DNA of 64,000 bases from Hetaerina americana. Taxonomy: Eukaryota; Arthropoda; Insecta; Odonata; Calopterygidae. Of this stretch, positions 11,427 through 21,632 are shown in pieces. Each line of letters begins with the position of its first letter. Position 1 is the stretch's first letter. The position numbers were made by a program, and so were the translations under genes. Below the pieces are notes generated by a model that worked only from the letters and a program-made list of their open reading frames with translations, ran no database searches and was not told where the DNA came from. The stretch spans positions 62,001-126,000 of the forward strand of contig JAKTNV010000064.1 of the NCBI GenBank assembly GCA_022747635.1, written 5' to 3'.

Positions 11427-11439
11427 TCTCCAAATATAA

Positions 11440-14080
11440 TACTGTCACAAACTGCACTAAAATATACTCACTAGCTTAACTTCGCCCATAAACCACTTAT
11501 ATCCTATGACCATTGATCATCATAGCTGGATTTTGGTATAAGATGCACCTAACGGCGCAGTCCATAAGCATCGATTGGTCGGTCGGTAGCAGGACCCCCA
11601 TTCTTCTTTTGCATCAACAACGCACCAATGAAAAAACGTGGAAAAAGTGAAAGAAATTGTGTTTACAATTTAATCAGCATAATCAATATATTCAGAGAGA
11701 AAACGATTGAGAATGTATGGCAATTTGCAATTGGCACATTCTAATTAAATTATTTTTATATAGAATGTTTTGTGTATTAAAAGCGAGAGAAACAGCAACT
11801 CTTCTTCATAATTTTTGAAATTTGAATTACAAACAAAGCGGCAAATGAAAGTTGCTCAGGATCAGTCACACGCAAATGAAGTCATCGACGATTTAGAATT
11901 ATTAATTCCTGTTGAAAAACAGGATGACGAAACAACATGGGGATTAAAATGAAATGACGTAGAAACTTAAGGCATGATTTACGAATTCTTTCAACCATAT
12001 TTTTAAAACACACGAAAATCTCCTCCCGTTCATGAAATCACATGTCTGTTCTTAGCGGCTGTGACATGCTTGGAAATGGCAAGAATGATCAATGCAAAAC
12101 AACATACTAATTTCATTAGTGCTAATTCCTAATTTCATTAATAGTATTTATACACTACCAATCTATAAAACTTGATTTTTTTTAAACAAAAGAATCAGTA
12201 CAGTGGTCAGCATATAAATTGATTTCCACAGATATTATTTCAATTGAGTAATCATCAATTATTGCCCGAAAGCATTGAAGAATTCCAGCAGTTTCATCAA
12301 TCTCTAAATGAACAGGATGAGAAGCAGTCAAAGGAAATCTTGGAAGTGGTGATTAGTGATGTTGCTGGGAATCCATCGGACACCACAACACTCACGCATC
12401 AAGCAATTGGGCAATCAAACCTTCTTCATAAATCAGGGAAAATATGTCCGTTTCTGGATGTTTTATTCTGAGGTAATGAAGATTAATATTTAATATGTTT
12501 GTTTTAATTTGAGTTTATAAATTGTCCAAAATTAAATGACAATGAATGCATAAATGAATTAATAACTGTTTAAATGAGTCTGCCATTAAATTGGTTTGAT
12601 ATTTTATAATTTTTGAACACAAACTTTATAATTCAAGGAGACTTCTCATCGTCTTAAACTGTTCCAATATTTCATAGAAATCTGTTTTGATTGATTCTGA
12701 ATTTTTTTATGAAAATAAAGCCTATAAAAATAAATAAAGTATACTCAATGAACCTGTATGGAATCAGTCATTATTAATTGGCTTTCAAATCGCGTGCATT
12801 TAAAACAATTGACTTTTATATGTCATGCTTATATTCTAAAATAAATGGCATTTCTAAGCCAATAGATGCCAATCAAATATAATGAAGATGAAGAAATGAA
12901 TTCATTTTACAAACACTGTAATTAAAAAGGAGTGCTTCATAATATGGGATTAGTGGCACCCAATTAGGTAATTGCAAAATGGCTGTGGAAATAACTTAAG
13001 AAGCCCTATCTTCTACCGAGCGTGTATTAAATACAGTTTATTTTATGTTTAATTTTTCAATATTGAATCTTTCAATAAATTGTATTTTAAAAATCCACTT
13101 TGAATAATTTGGTCTCAATGTATTGGTTGATCATGGAATACATTATTAAGTATTATTTTCAATTTATATTGACACTGTTTACAGCTGTAGGTTGGCACTT
13201 GATTCCTGTTCAATTCCATCCAAAACATAGACCATAATTACTTCAAAAAGGAGTATTAACATATATATTTTCTACGCTTAGATGGATACTCCAGTCAATT
13301 CAAGCAGAGTTTATGATCAGAACAAATTAAAAGACAACTATCTCAGCAGCTGGTAATCTTGTCGTGAATGTAATTTGATGTTCTCCAGAAATTAAAAGGT
13401 ATATGTTTCATAAAAGATCTCACCAGTCCATTCTTTCCATGTGTGGCGTAAATAGGAAGAAGTTCAAATATCCATAAATAACCTTAAAATAGACAATGAG
13501 ACAGTTCACCTCAAAGAGGAGATGTATTCTTCCAAAGAGTGCAATACAACTTTTGGCTACGGTAGATCCTTTTATGTCACCCATTAATTCACAATGCAAT
13601 CAAATAATTTGTGCGTTCTGAATCTGAGAATGAATACCATAAAGCCTTACTGAACGTGTATTGTGTATTTCTAAAGGTAAGCACAGTATGCTCAAAGGCA
13701 TTAGCGATAAGTGAAATTTAAAATGTGACAGAACAATCTAATACATTACTTGAGAATTAAGTATGTTTAGTTTGAACATTTGGTGACGACGTCACCATGG
13801 CAATAGCTACAAAGAAGTGAAGAACGAAAGGTTTCAAATTGGAGTTCGGATCCAGTCTTATTTCATTAATGAAATACAGTATGCTCTTTACAGTTATATG
13901 CTCTTAATATTCTCGTTTATAATGTAAAAATAGTAAAACAATATTGTTTGAGAAAATATTTGATTTTAAAATTATTTCTATTCGGTTTAAATCATTAGAA
14001 GTCAGATTAATTAATATTTCAAACAACAGAGCTCATTATACTTGAACGAAATTCTAGATGGTAACTTTGTAAAAATTTAT
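11440..14080. other. AT-rich DNA without recognisable gene
   Basis: This 2.6-kb stretch is rich in A and T and shows no transposon protein. Two short patches read more like coding sequence than the rest: 11848-11949 (beginning with ATG, acidic peptide) and 12244-12471 (75 codons, beginning with TTG rather than ATG, ending TGA). The latter is preceded by a ttccacag acceptor-like site near 12228. They could be exon relics or chance. A perfect 15-base palindrome ggtgacgacgtcacc lies near 13782. Confidence 0.4.
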
Positions 14081-14192
14081 ATCTATTGTCGCAAGTATGC
14101 GACATGGTACTCCTTCCCTGGCTCCTGCGAATGTCCCACGTGACCAAAGACAATGTTTCAAAAGTATTCCTCCCCTGACTCCTAAATTGGGT

Positions 14193-14230
14193 ATAAAAGC
14201 CCTGATCGCCGGGCAAAAAGCAGTCAGTTG
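14193..14230 (+). promoter_or_regulatory. Candidate LTR core promoter (TATA and initiator)
   Basis: A TATAAAAG box at 14193-14200 is followed by an arthropod-type initiator TCAGTT at 14225-14230, about 32 bases from the TATA start to the initiator A. The surrounding 250 bases are GC-richer than the flanks and lie just upstream of Gypsy zinc knuckles. That is where the R region of a 5' LTR is expected. Spacing and motifs are seen directly; activity is inferred. Confidence 0.55.
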
Positions 14231-14389
14231 GTTATCTGGCGGTGACCGGTAGGGCACGATGATTCGGCTATGTTGCGCTTGTCGCGACAGTGTGTCCTAT
14301 TCCTGACTAAACTTAAAATCCTACTAAAGTAAGACTGGTTCCCCCGGTGCAAGTAGGGACACCGAAGGATAGATAATCACGGCGCACGC

Positions 14390-14933
14390 GTTTGCTTTCG
14401 CTGCGGTAAAACCGGTCACATTGGTCGAGCGTGTAGAGAGAGGGAGAGGGGAACGAGGCCGTCTTTGTGTTTAAATTGTGGAAATGAAAATCATATGGCT
14501 AAAGATTGCCCGCTCTTGAAATGCGGCATTTGTCAAAGGACTGGCCATCTTCCCAGACGCTGCCCGAGGCGCGAAAATCCCTTCGTGGCGGGAAACGCCG
14601 ATCTCCCGGCTGGGAGGTGGGGACAGATTTAATTCTAGTGGTAACTCAAGAAGCAGGATGGACAATATTAGTTAATAATTTTAGGAAAGAAAACAATTTT
14701 CTAGTGGAAACGAGAGCAGCCGTTACCATCATTGATAGTAAAAAATTTCCTTTTGGCCAATTAAGGAATTCTGATTACAATTCTCGGGTGCGAAGCGCGT
14801 CAGGTCATCCCTTGCCAATCATCGGAGAGAGTTCGTGCAATTTTTGATTGATCATAAATTATATCCCCATGACATCTTAGTAGTGGATTTGGGGGAAACG
14901 AACTATGACGGTCTTCTAGGCCTTGATTTTATG
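14390..14933 (+). pseudogene. Gypsy zinc knuckles and protease start, copy 2
   Basis: Three intact CCHC boxes follow one another: CFRCGKTGHIGRAC, CLNCGNENHMAKDC and CGICQRTGHLPRRC. The protease active-site loop at about 14704-14730 reads VETRAAVT, where VDTGAAVT is expected, so both the catalytic aspartate and the glycine are changed. The region ends in LLGLDFM at 14933 where the SINE begins. Frame changes occur near 14640 and 14845. Confidence 0.8.
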
Positions 14934-15226
14934 AATTCCAAAGAAACTGCGGGAGATGCCGCAACAGTAACTTTTAACGGAGTCATCCGCTAATGTGCAT
15001 TTCAATGCAACAATTTCAGAGTGTAAAAATCATTCGCCTTGACTGGGATTCGAACCCAGATCCCTCAATATCCGGTCGAGTCCTGTTGTTCCCTTAAAAG
15101 CCCCAAAATTTCAGAGTTTAAGAGGACGCCTCGGTAGCTTAAGTGGCTAAAGCACTCAACCGGATATTGCGGGATCTGGGTTTGAATCCCAGTCAAGGCG
15201 AATGATTTAAACGCTCTGAAATTGTT
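14934..15226. mobile_element. tRNA-derived SINE, inverted-dimer form, with 14-bp target duplication
   Basis: The 293-bp insert is flanked by identical 14-bp repeats gccttgattttatg (14920-14933, 15227-15240) and splits the Gypsy protease codons precisely. Inside lie two tRNA-like sequences facing opposite ways: a minus-strand partial one at about 15018-15086 and a plus-strand nearly complete one at 15133-15207 with a B box (ggtttgaatcc). A roughly 70-bp block covering the tRNA 3' half and the first bases of the body occurs in both orientations. The low-coordinate end carries the SINE tail (14934-15012 on the minus strand), also found at 18369-18450. This looks like an insertion with a 5' inversion. 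Confidence 0.8.
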
Positions 15227-15240
15227 GCCTTGATTTTATG

Positions 15241-16190
15241 GTTTGTTACGGGAAAAGTATATCGTTCAATAAACGGAAAATAAGAATGGGTGAGGGACAC
15301 GAGACATACCTTAAATCTAATTGCGTAACATCGCAGATGAACGAGCCCATAGGCGCCCATGAAATTGGAGTTTCCGAAGAGGTCAAGGCGTTTGATTCTT
15401 TCATTTATGGTATAATTAATGGCAATGATTCGCAAATGGCCACGTATAATTTAGCATCCCTTGAGGAAAAAACGATAAGCGACACTAAAAACCAAAGTGC
15501 TTTTCCGGCAGAGATAATGAAATGTAACTCGCGAATAAACGGCAGTATGGAGGGAATTTGTTTTCAAGTAACGACGGAGGAATCGACAGAAGGGAATAAG
15601 GATAACGGATCTCTAAATAAGGATTCACAGAAATTAGCAGGGGTGGCGAAGGCCGAAAGAGTCATAGAGAGGTTGCCACCCGCGTCGCAAGCAAGCTGCA
15701 CCGCTGGGGACGAAGTTAATGGCGATGTCTTCGAGGTTTCCACCGACTCCCGGTTTGGGATAAAGAAGTCGGGTGATGATTGTGTTTTTTCGCCAGTAAG
15801 AGAGGATAGATGTGTTGTCCCCTTGTGCGATGGCAAAGTTCGCGAAACTCAGACCGGCGCTAGTAATGGGGTTGGCCGATCGAGCAAAATTGTATCAGAG
15901 GAATCTATTAGAGTACCGCCGTTATCCGTTGTGTTGTCGAAGATAAAGAGTCAGATGGTTGAAGGCAAAGAAGTGCGAGTCATTTGAAGCGAGAGAGATT
16001 TATTTATTCTGCCGAGCATTGCTTCGGTGTCACCTGAAGGCAATGTCCCCATATTACTTTGTAACATTCGTAGCAGCGAACAAAAGGTAAAAAGGGGCTA
16101 TGTAGTTGAGGTGGCGCCATTCCGGGAGGAAGTTCAGGCACCCCTCACTAACTGGGTAGACGCTGAGGACGAAAACTTCTGGCCAGATCC
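15241..16190 (+). pseudogene. Gypsy pol spacer between protease and reverse transcriptase
   Basis: Directly after the SINE the frame resumes as VCYGKSISFNKRKIRMGEG, the usual continuation after LDFM in Gypsy proteases. It stays open to 15987 (249 codons). A long low-conservation linker follows, then EESIRVPPLSVVLSKIKSQ and, after a stop, EGNVPILLCNIRSSEQKVKRG. These match in style the beta-rich domain before the reverse transcriptase in this group. The linker composition is acidic and serine-rich. No reverse transcriptase follows because another LINE begins near 16195. Confidence 0.7.
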
Positions 16191-16219
16191 TTCCGCGCGT
16201 AGGGGCACGTGTCCGCTCT

Positions 16220-16855
16220 CTAAACATCATTCTTTAGGGAACCCGAGACGAAGAGGCAGTTAATCCGCGTCCGAGAGTTAGGCCCTGATCGCGTGAAGGG
16301 GGTGGGACCGGCGCAATAAGAACGCACTGCGTCAATCGCTCGAATCAGTGAGAGTGCCCGGCTTGGATAGAATGTCACCCCATCCCTTTTCGAGGCACTA
16401 CCCTCTCGGCGGTAGATGGAGTTGAAATCTCCGCCCAATATGGCCCTCCCCAAGAATGAATGCTGGTAGGGGAGAAGGAGTTCATTGAAATATGTTTCGC
16501 GCTCGGCCCTCGCGCGCTCACCGGAGGGAGCGTAAAGGTTCGTGATATGGATACCATTCACGATAGCGAACGTTTTTTGGTCTGAAGCGTGGCGGCGAAC
16601 ATGAGAGAACGGAATGCCATTTCGGACTAGGGTGGTGGTGCCAGAATGACTTTCGGCGAAATTGCCGAAAGCCTGAAAGATGTTTGTATCCCAGAGTATG
16701 TCCTCTTTTACCTCTTGAAGGAGGATTACATCAGCCCTGAGATCGCGGAGAAAACGTTGGACTGCACTTTTTAAAGCGCTATAAACACCAGCAATATTAA
16801 GCGAAATAATATTAATTAGTGGAATGAGAGGACAGCTATGGGCACCGGACATCAC
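16220..16855 (-). pseudogene. LINE APE endonuclease, 3'-truncated
   Basis: About 211 codons are open. Conserved blocks are IISLNIAG (metal-binding Asn), DVILLQEV (metal-binding Glu), ITNLYAPSG and LGGDFNSIY (catalytic Asp/Asn), with TRINCLFVS near the end where SRIDRIYVS is usual. The frame ends just before the final SDH block. The region may still fold, but without reverse transcriptase it has no retrotransposition role. It overlaps the end of the Gypsy copy 2 region on the opposite strand only at the junction. Confidence 0.75.
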
Positions 16856-17146
16856 TTACCAGAGTCCTGGTCTTGGCTTACGTCGCCTCGGTCGCCGCTC
16901 GAGCCCAGGCAACAACAGCTTCGCCGCATCCCGGGACGCTTCGTCCGACGGGCCGACGATCGAGGCCTCGAGTTGTCACTGCATACCTCCCCCTCGACCT
17001 CGTCCGAAGAAGAAGACCCAGCCGTGGTCTCTACGAAGAGCGGGTTACTCGGCAGCGTTCAACGGGGGGCCTTCTTTTAGGCAGCACAGCTGGTGACCGG
17101 CCCAACCCAGGAGGTGGCCTCGGGGGGGCCGGGAGCGGACTGGAGG

Positions 17147-17799
17147 TCATCTGCTGAAGGGGCTCCGTCGGGAGAAATCGGAGGAGATCGATCGACATGG
17201 TCCACCTCTAGAGGAGCCCTGGGAATATTCCCTACACCTTGGCTTTCCTTCACCTTGGCCTTCTTGGTTGCAACGGGCGCAGGTGCGGCGCTGACCCTCG
17301 TAGATGATGATGGCCCGGTTGCCGCCAATGTGGAGGTACGACGGGATATTTCTTTCCACCGTCATCCGCACCACTGTCGTACCTGTCAGCACGCGCGCCA
17401 TTTTGTCGCCCTCCCACCTATTCTCCCACGAGCGATGGATTTTTCCAAAACGTTGAAGCTCACTTGTTATATCTTCCAATGGGGTCTCCACGGGAAGACG
17501 AAGAACCCCGACATTACAAAAGCTACCGAAGGTCTCGTCAATGGTAATCGTCGTCCTCGGATCGTTAGGGATGGAAACGGTAGCTTTCGTGGGATATAAT
17601 ATAGAATCCTCTTCATAGTAGCTTCAGTTGCCAACTTCAGGAATACCAAATGGCGGTTATATCCAAATTAGATATCCACAATCTCTTCCGGTGTGAGGCC
17701 CAGTGACTCTAGTGTAAGGAGGTGGACCTCCAACGGAGCAGGGGGCTTCGCCTCATCGTCAATTTGCAGGGCGAGCGTGTCCACGTGATGTACGACCAT
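17147..17799 (-). pseudogene. LINE ORF1 with CCHC-like box, frameshifted
   Basis: The likely start is the ATG at 17799 (MVVHHVDTLALQIDDE). A stop or frame change near 17668 is followed by a segment with LKLATEATMKRIL and then, in a third phase, VTSELQRFGKIHRSWE-like sequence, VRMTVERNIPSYLHIGG and RTCARCNQEG. This order is familiar from ORF1 proteins of LINEs that combine an RRM-like fold with a zinc knuckle. The second half of the knuckle is damaged (GQGEGKPRC). These proteins bind element RNA. Confidence 0.6.
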
Positions 17800-18194
17800 T
17801 TTGAAACAAATCAAATTGAGCACGCCAGCGCGAAAAAAGGGAGAGCGCACCGAAAGCACTCCAAGAAAGAAATAAACACTCGTGCGCACTCCCTCCCCGC
17901 TACACGCAACCGTTGGTAGCAAATAAAAATGAGCCTAAGCTCTACACCAAGAGTCAAGGCCAGTCTTGATCCAGTAAACAGAACGAAAGCACGGCCTTCC
18001 CGGCAGCAGAAGTCGAGAGTCAAACCGCACGCTTCTTGATGAACTAGGCGGTCAACCGCCGCTCGACACAAAACACGATCGGATCCTCGACTTCCGAGAG
18101 AGTCCGGCAGCGCCGCTCTCCGAATCCCGGCGGCCGAAGCCTCGGACGCCGGCGAAATTGAGACACTCAGTGAACACAAGCAGGACATGCCTGT

Positions 18195-18450
18195 GCTCTG
18201 CTATCGAGGCCTCCTCTTAAACTCAGAAATTTTGAGGGTTTTAAAGGAACAAGATGTTGTGACGAAATACCGTACATACAATGCCACAGGTATTCGTAGT
18301 CGTGTGCGGGATGCGCCACACGGTTAAAGAGCCAACTTTAAAACACTTATCTGTTTACACCTTGACAAATTCCAAATAAACTGCGGGAGATGCCGGATGT
18401 GTCCGTTAAAAGTTAGTGTTGCGGCATATCCCGCAGATTCTTTGTCTCGT
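18195..18450. mobile_element. SINE-related pieces with palindromic tail
   Basis: The minus strand of 18195-18260 matches the segment just before the tRNA head in the SINE at 14934-15226 (shared: tttaagagg, then a gcctcg tRNA start). At 18369-18397 the plus strand repeats, with one change, 28 bases that also occur at 14931-14958. Immediately after, 18396-18441 carries the same tail in the opposite direction. The result is a 60-bp hairpin-like unit with arms ctgcgggagatgccg and cggcatatcccgcag. I read it as two SINE tails joined head to head. Confidence 0.6.
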
Positions 18451-18884
18451 TTCGACTTTCAAATCATAGCGTAAAAGCAGTGAGGCGACATATTTTGTCG
18501 TCGCGTTCATAGTTTTTTTTGATATTTTGATCTTTCTCATCTTTGGAATTGATTTCAATCGCCTGGCTCTAATCTTCTGCATACTTACGGTAGATATAGT
18601 CAAAAGCATTTATGATTCAATGCATTCATTGGTCGTTACTATCAATTATTTACCGCATGAATGGAGACTAATTTTTTTGCAAAATATAATTGAAATGGGT
18701 TCTTAACCCCTTAACATTTTCATTTTATAAATAAATATTCACATAACTTAAGACTGCTATTTTTTCATATTTATAATCACAGGTATGTGAAGCTATCTCT
18801 AAAATGACGATAAGTGCAGATGAAATGGAAATTATAAAATAGAAAGGACCGATATATTATTCAACTAATAAAGTATTCCTGTTG

Positions 18885-18885
<1 letters not shown>
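18451..18885. other. No recognisable gene
   Basis: This is AT-rich DNA. A minus-strand open frame at 18406-18609 is basic and has an acceptor-like site before it, but it runs into the SINE tail and has no recognisable domain. I do not call it. Confidence 0.4.

Positions 18886-18950
<65 letters not shown>
18886..18950. repeat. (TA)n microsatellite
   Basis: There are about 32 uninterrupted AT dinucleotides. It directly abuts the 5' end of an RTE-like element (18951). The Ile-Tyr open frames on both strands here are repeat artefacts. Confidence 0.98.
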
Positions 18951-18952
<2 letters not shown>

Positions 18953-19336
18953 CCCTCCCCGGACTACAGCCTTGAGGTGGTGGAATGGCTTGTGCGTTCC
19001 GATGACCCCTAGAGCTGTGCTGGCGGGAGTAATAATAATTGCTCCTGGTAGGGTCACCAATGCCAGATAGGTCGAAGGTTAGGAGCCAGACGAAAGGTAG
19101 TCCACGCAGCGTCTGTTCCTCAGTGAGGCGGCTGCAATGGCGTCTGACCCCAGTGGGGCGGCCAGTAAGTGATGGTGTCACGTTAAAAACACTATTGAGG
19201 AAGGCAACGGGAAACTACCTCAATTACCATTCCAAAGATTCACATGATGGACTATACAAAGATTTTGAGTCCTGGCAACTACGAGGCTCGGCCCAATCGG
19301 CGTGTATCGTACCCGGCAGCGGGGGAGGCACTACTT
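18951..19336 (+). mobile_element. RTE-like LINE 5' UTR fragment, plus strand
   Basis: The sequence starts aaccctccccggactacagc and matches, in opposite orientation, the 5' UTR at about 21750-22137 and 39240-39690. It breaks off inside the UTR at about 19336, where a second RTE-like copy on the minus strand begins. The fragment has no coding part. Such 5' UTRs are expected to carry internal promoters, though I see no specific motif. Confidence 0.85.
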
Positions 19337-19339
19337 TTT

Positions 19340-20292
19340 TGACCGTGTTGGTCCAAAACACTACCGAGGTATGTAAACTGTTCTACCTGCTCTAGTTTTT
19401 GCCCTCCTATTTTAATGTTTAGCTTATTATTTTTCTTTCTAGACAATCGCATAACCCTTGTTTCATCAATATTGATTCCCATCCCATACCGGTCGCACTG
19501 GATTTCCAAAGCTACAAACAACGCTTGCAATCCCTTGGCTGACTGACAAACCAAAGCTTGGTCATCAGCAAACCCAACTTATTCCACGAATTCCCCGCCC
19601 ACCCTCATTCCCACCTCCAGCTCCTTCCATGCCTCCCCAATCACCTTCTCTGCATACAGGTTGAACAGCAATGGCGATAATGGGCAACCCTGTCCCACAC
19701 CTCTTCCTAACACTGCACATCTGAACCCCCCACTCCCCACCTGCACCTGAGCAGTCCGCGATATGCACAGGCTGCGGGCCAGCCTCCCCTCCCTCCAATC
19801 TATTCCTATTTTCTGCAATATACTCATTAGTTTTTCCAAATTCACTCTATCAAACGCTTTTTCGAAATCTACGAAACAGGCAAATACATCCTGGTTGTGT
19901 TCTATATTCCTCTCAATTAATAATCTCATTACTGCAATGACATCACGCGTACCTCTCCCCTTCCTAAACCCAAACTGATCATCCCCTGAGTAATCATTTG
20001 CCCTACTCTCTATCCTTTTGTTTATGATCCTGAGAACAACTTTAGCTTCATGGGATATCAATCCTATCATCCTGTAGTCCTCACATGTCCTGTAGCCTTT
20101 ACCTTTTTTTGGAATAGGAACTAAAACTGATCTCACAAAGTCTTCCTGCCAGATTCCTTCCTCATAAATACTCCGAATCACCCCATATAGTCTCTTCCTC
20201 CTAAACTTTCCTAAACATTTCAATAGTTCCGCGGGAATGTTATCCACCCCCACGGCCTTATTTAGTTTCATCTCCCTTAATGCCCTTTCCAT
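19340..20292 (-). pseudogene. RTE-like reverse transcriptase
   Basis: From the ATG at 20292 the frame is open for 237 codons. It contains NKAVGVDNIPAELLKCLG, VPIPKKGKGYRTCEDYR, DQFGFRKGRGTRDVI, FVDFEKAFDRV and GVGQGCPLSPLLFNLY. A stop at 19579-19581 precedes the catalytic FADD motif (FADDQALV), encoded at 19561-19572. The thumb region with FTYLGSVLDQHG ends at about 19340. Only one stop interrupts the main domain, so this copy is not very old. The enzyme would copy element RNA into DNA at a nicked target. Confidence 0.9.
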
Positions 20293-20576
20293 CTGATTGT
20301 CTAGTATTCCTTGACCTAAGCTATCTTCCTCTACGTCATGTTACTTTTCAATGTCTAACTTTTTGGTCGAAGTTCTTTACTATTCACTTCTTCTATGTAC
20401 TCCTTCCATCTCTCTTGGATCTTTCCTGCGTGAACTATTACCTTACCCGCCTTATCTCTAACTGTTAGTATAGATCTCCCTTTCTTACTTCCCGATAAAG
20501 CTTTAACCTTGCTGTACAGCGCACCAATTTCACCTTTCCTCTGTAGGCTTTCCATATCCTCGCACTGCGCCTTCCA

Positions 20577-21632
20577 TCATGCTTCTTTTGCTTTTTTTGT
20601 TGCCCGCCTCAATTTATTGTTTAATTCTTTGTACTTTATTTTGCCTAATTCTGTATTTACATTCTTCCATTTCCGCCGCTCATCCATCTTTGTAATCTTC
20701 TCATCCGTGATCCATGGTTTCCTAGTCCTATTAGCGTTAACGTTTCCAATAGTGTCTTTTGCGGCTTTAGACAACCCTTTCTTAATACTTTCCAATTTTT
20801 CTTCGATAGTACTAAGCCCTTTACCATCCTCCATGATTTCCTCGACCGCCTGTTTGTATTCCTTCCTTTTCAAACCATTTAATGCTTCTACATTCCATTT
20901 TCTGACTCGCCGCCCCTGCCTTATCTTTTTGAAACGGACGCTACATTTCATAACAACTAAATTGTGGTCAGAGTCCGCATCCGCTCCCGGGAAGCTGTGC
21001 GAATTTATCACACTTTTCCGAAACCTGTGTATGACCATGATATTATCCAGCTGATACCTTTCTAAGTCACCTGGCATTTTCCATATATACATGCGTCTTT
21101 TGTGGTGTCTAAACCAAGTGTTGGTGATGACTAACCCCTGTCTCCTGCAGAACTCAACTGCTTTCTCCCCGCTGTCATTCCTTGTGCCTAAACCATAGTC
21201 CCCGACCTCATCACCATATCTTCCTTCTCCTACCATAACATTCCAATCCCCCATCACTATCAAATGTTTCCCTGAAGGAACACACGCGATCATGTCCTCT
21301 AACTAATCGTATATCCTATCGACCTCTTCTTCCTTATGGTTGCTCGGTTGCATGTATACCTGAATAATAACCAAGTTTGTTGGTTCTGCTTTTATCTCTA
21401 CTAGTAATAACCTATCCGTTACCTGCTCTGTGTTGACTACGCTTCTTCCTACCTCTTCATTTAATACTATGGCAACCCCTCGTTGGCTCTCGTCCCCGCC
21501 GGTGAATATAATTCTATAATTATCACTCCAGTAATCCCCGCTATCTTTCCATCTCACCGCGCATAGACCTAAAATATCTATATTTCCCCTTTCCATCTGT
21601 CGCTTAACATTCTCTATTTTCCCTGTCCTCAT
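20577..21632 (-). pseudogene. RTE-like APE endonuclease
   Basis: The frame begins at the ATG at 21632 (MRTGKIENVKRQMERGNIDI). The N-terminal part to 21303 holds LGLCAVRW and the LVVIQVYMQPS-like core strand, then a stop in YD*LEDM. The second part (21293-20577) has the GDWNVMVGEGR block, NTWFRHHKRRMYIW, YQLDNIMV and, after an SHSFPGADADSDHN block, the linker to the reverse transcriptase. The usual IDYI is changed to LDNI. Aside from one stop the protein reads through. Confidence 0.85.

Larger units (their letters stand above)
8796..11435 (+). mobile_element. Jockey-like LINE, broken
   Basis: The order is ORF1 C-terminus (8793-9143), endonuclease start (9133-9348), then a large in-element deletion, then linker and reverse transcriptase (9499-11426). 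The endonuclease begins LKVLQWNINGIKNKKQKLE, characteristic of the Jockey clade. No poly(A) tail is evident near 11440 and no target duplication was found. It abuts the end of the Gypsy integrase region directly, which suggests it inserted into or next to that element. Confidence 0.8.
14080..16190 (+). mobile_element. Gypsy-type LTR retrotransposon, copy 2 (partial)
   Basis: A promoter-bearing LTR/leader segment (about 14080-14330) is joined almost directly to the three zinc knuckles (14395-14570), so most of gag is deleted. Protease follows (about 14630-14933), is interrupted by a SINE (14934-15226), and resumes as the protease-to-reverse-transcriptase spacer (15241 to about 16190). The element then stops where an unrelated LINE starts on the other strand. 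No reverse transcriptase or integrase remains. It is the same family as the copy at 5740-8795. Confidence 0.8.
16195..18190 (-). mobile_element. LINE of uncertain clade, 5' half only
   Basis: On the minus strand, 5' to 3', this holds a GC-rich 5' UTR (18190 to about 17800), an ORF1 with an RNA-binding-like region and a CCHC-like box (17799-17130), and an APE endonuclease (16855 to about 16195). It stops inside the endonuclease near the SDH region, so reverse transcriptase and 3' UTR are missing. The style resembles Tx1- or I-like elements, but the clade is not secure. Losing the 3' end while keeping the 5' end is opposite to normal LINE truncation, so a later deletion or rearrangement is likely. 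Confidence 0.65.

Noticed and set aside
13782..13796. Perfect palindrome ggtgacgacgtcacc as a regulatory site
   Set aside because: It is a single short palindrome in unannotated DNA with no supporting context.
15018..15086. A second tRNA gene on the minus strand
   Set aside because: It is only the 3' half of the same tRNA-like head, in the inverted part of the SINE.
15133..15207. A tRNA gene on the plus strand
   Set aside because: The cloverleaf has mismatches in the acceptor and anticodon stems, C at position 33 instead of T, and lies inside a SINE with target duplications.
16824..17157. Several overlapping plus-strand open frames opposite the LINE ORF1
   Set aside because: They are antisense shadows of a GC-rich coding region on the minus strand.
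18406..18609. Basic minus-strand frame with an acceptor-like site as a host exon
   Set aside because: It extends into the SINE tail and has no recognisable domain or downstream donor.
18861..19181. Ile-Tyr-rich open frames on both strands
   Set aside because: They come from the (TA)n microsatellite joined to RTE-like 5' UTR.
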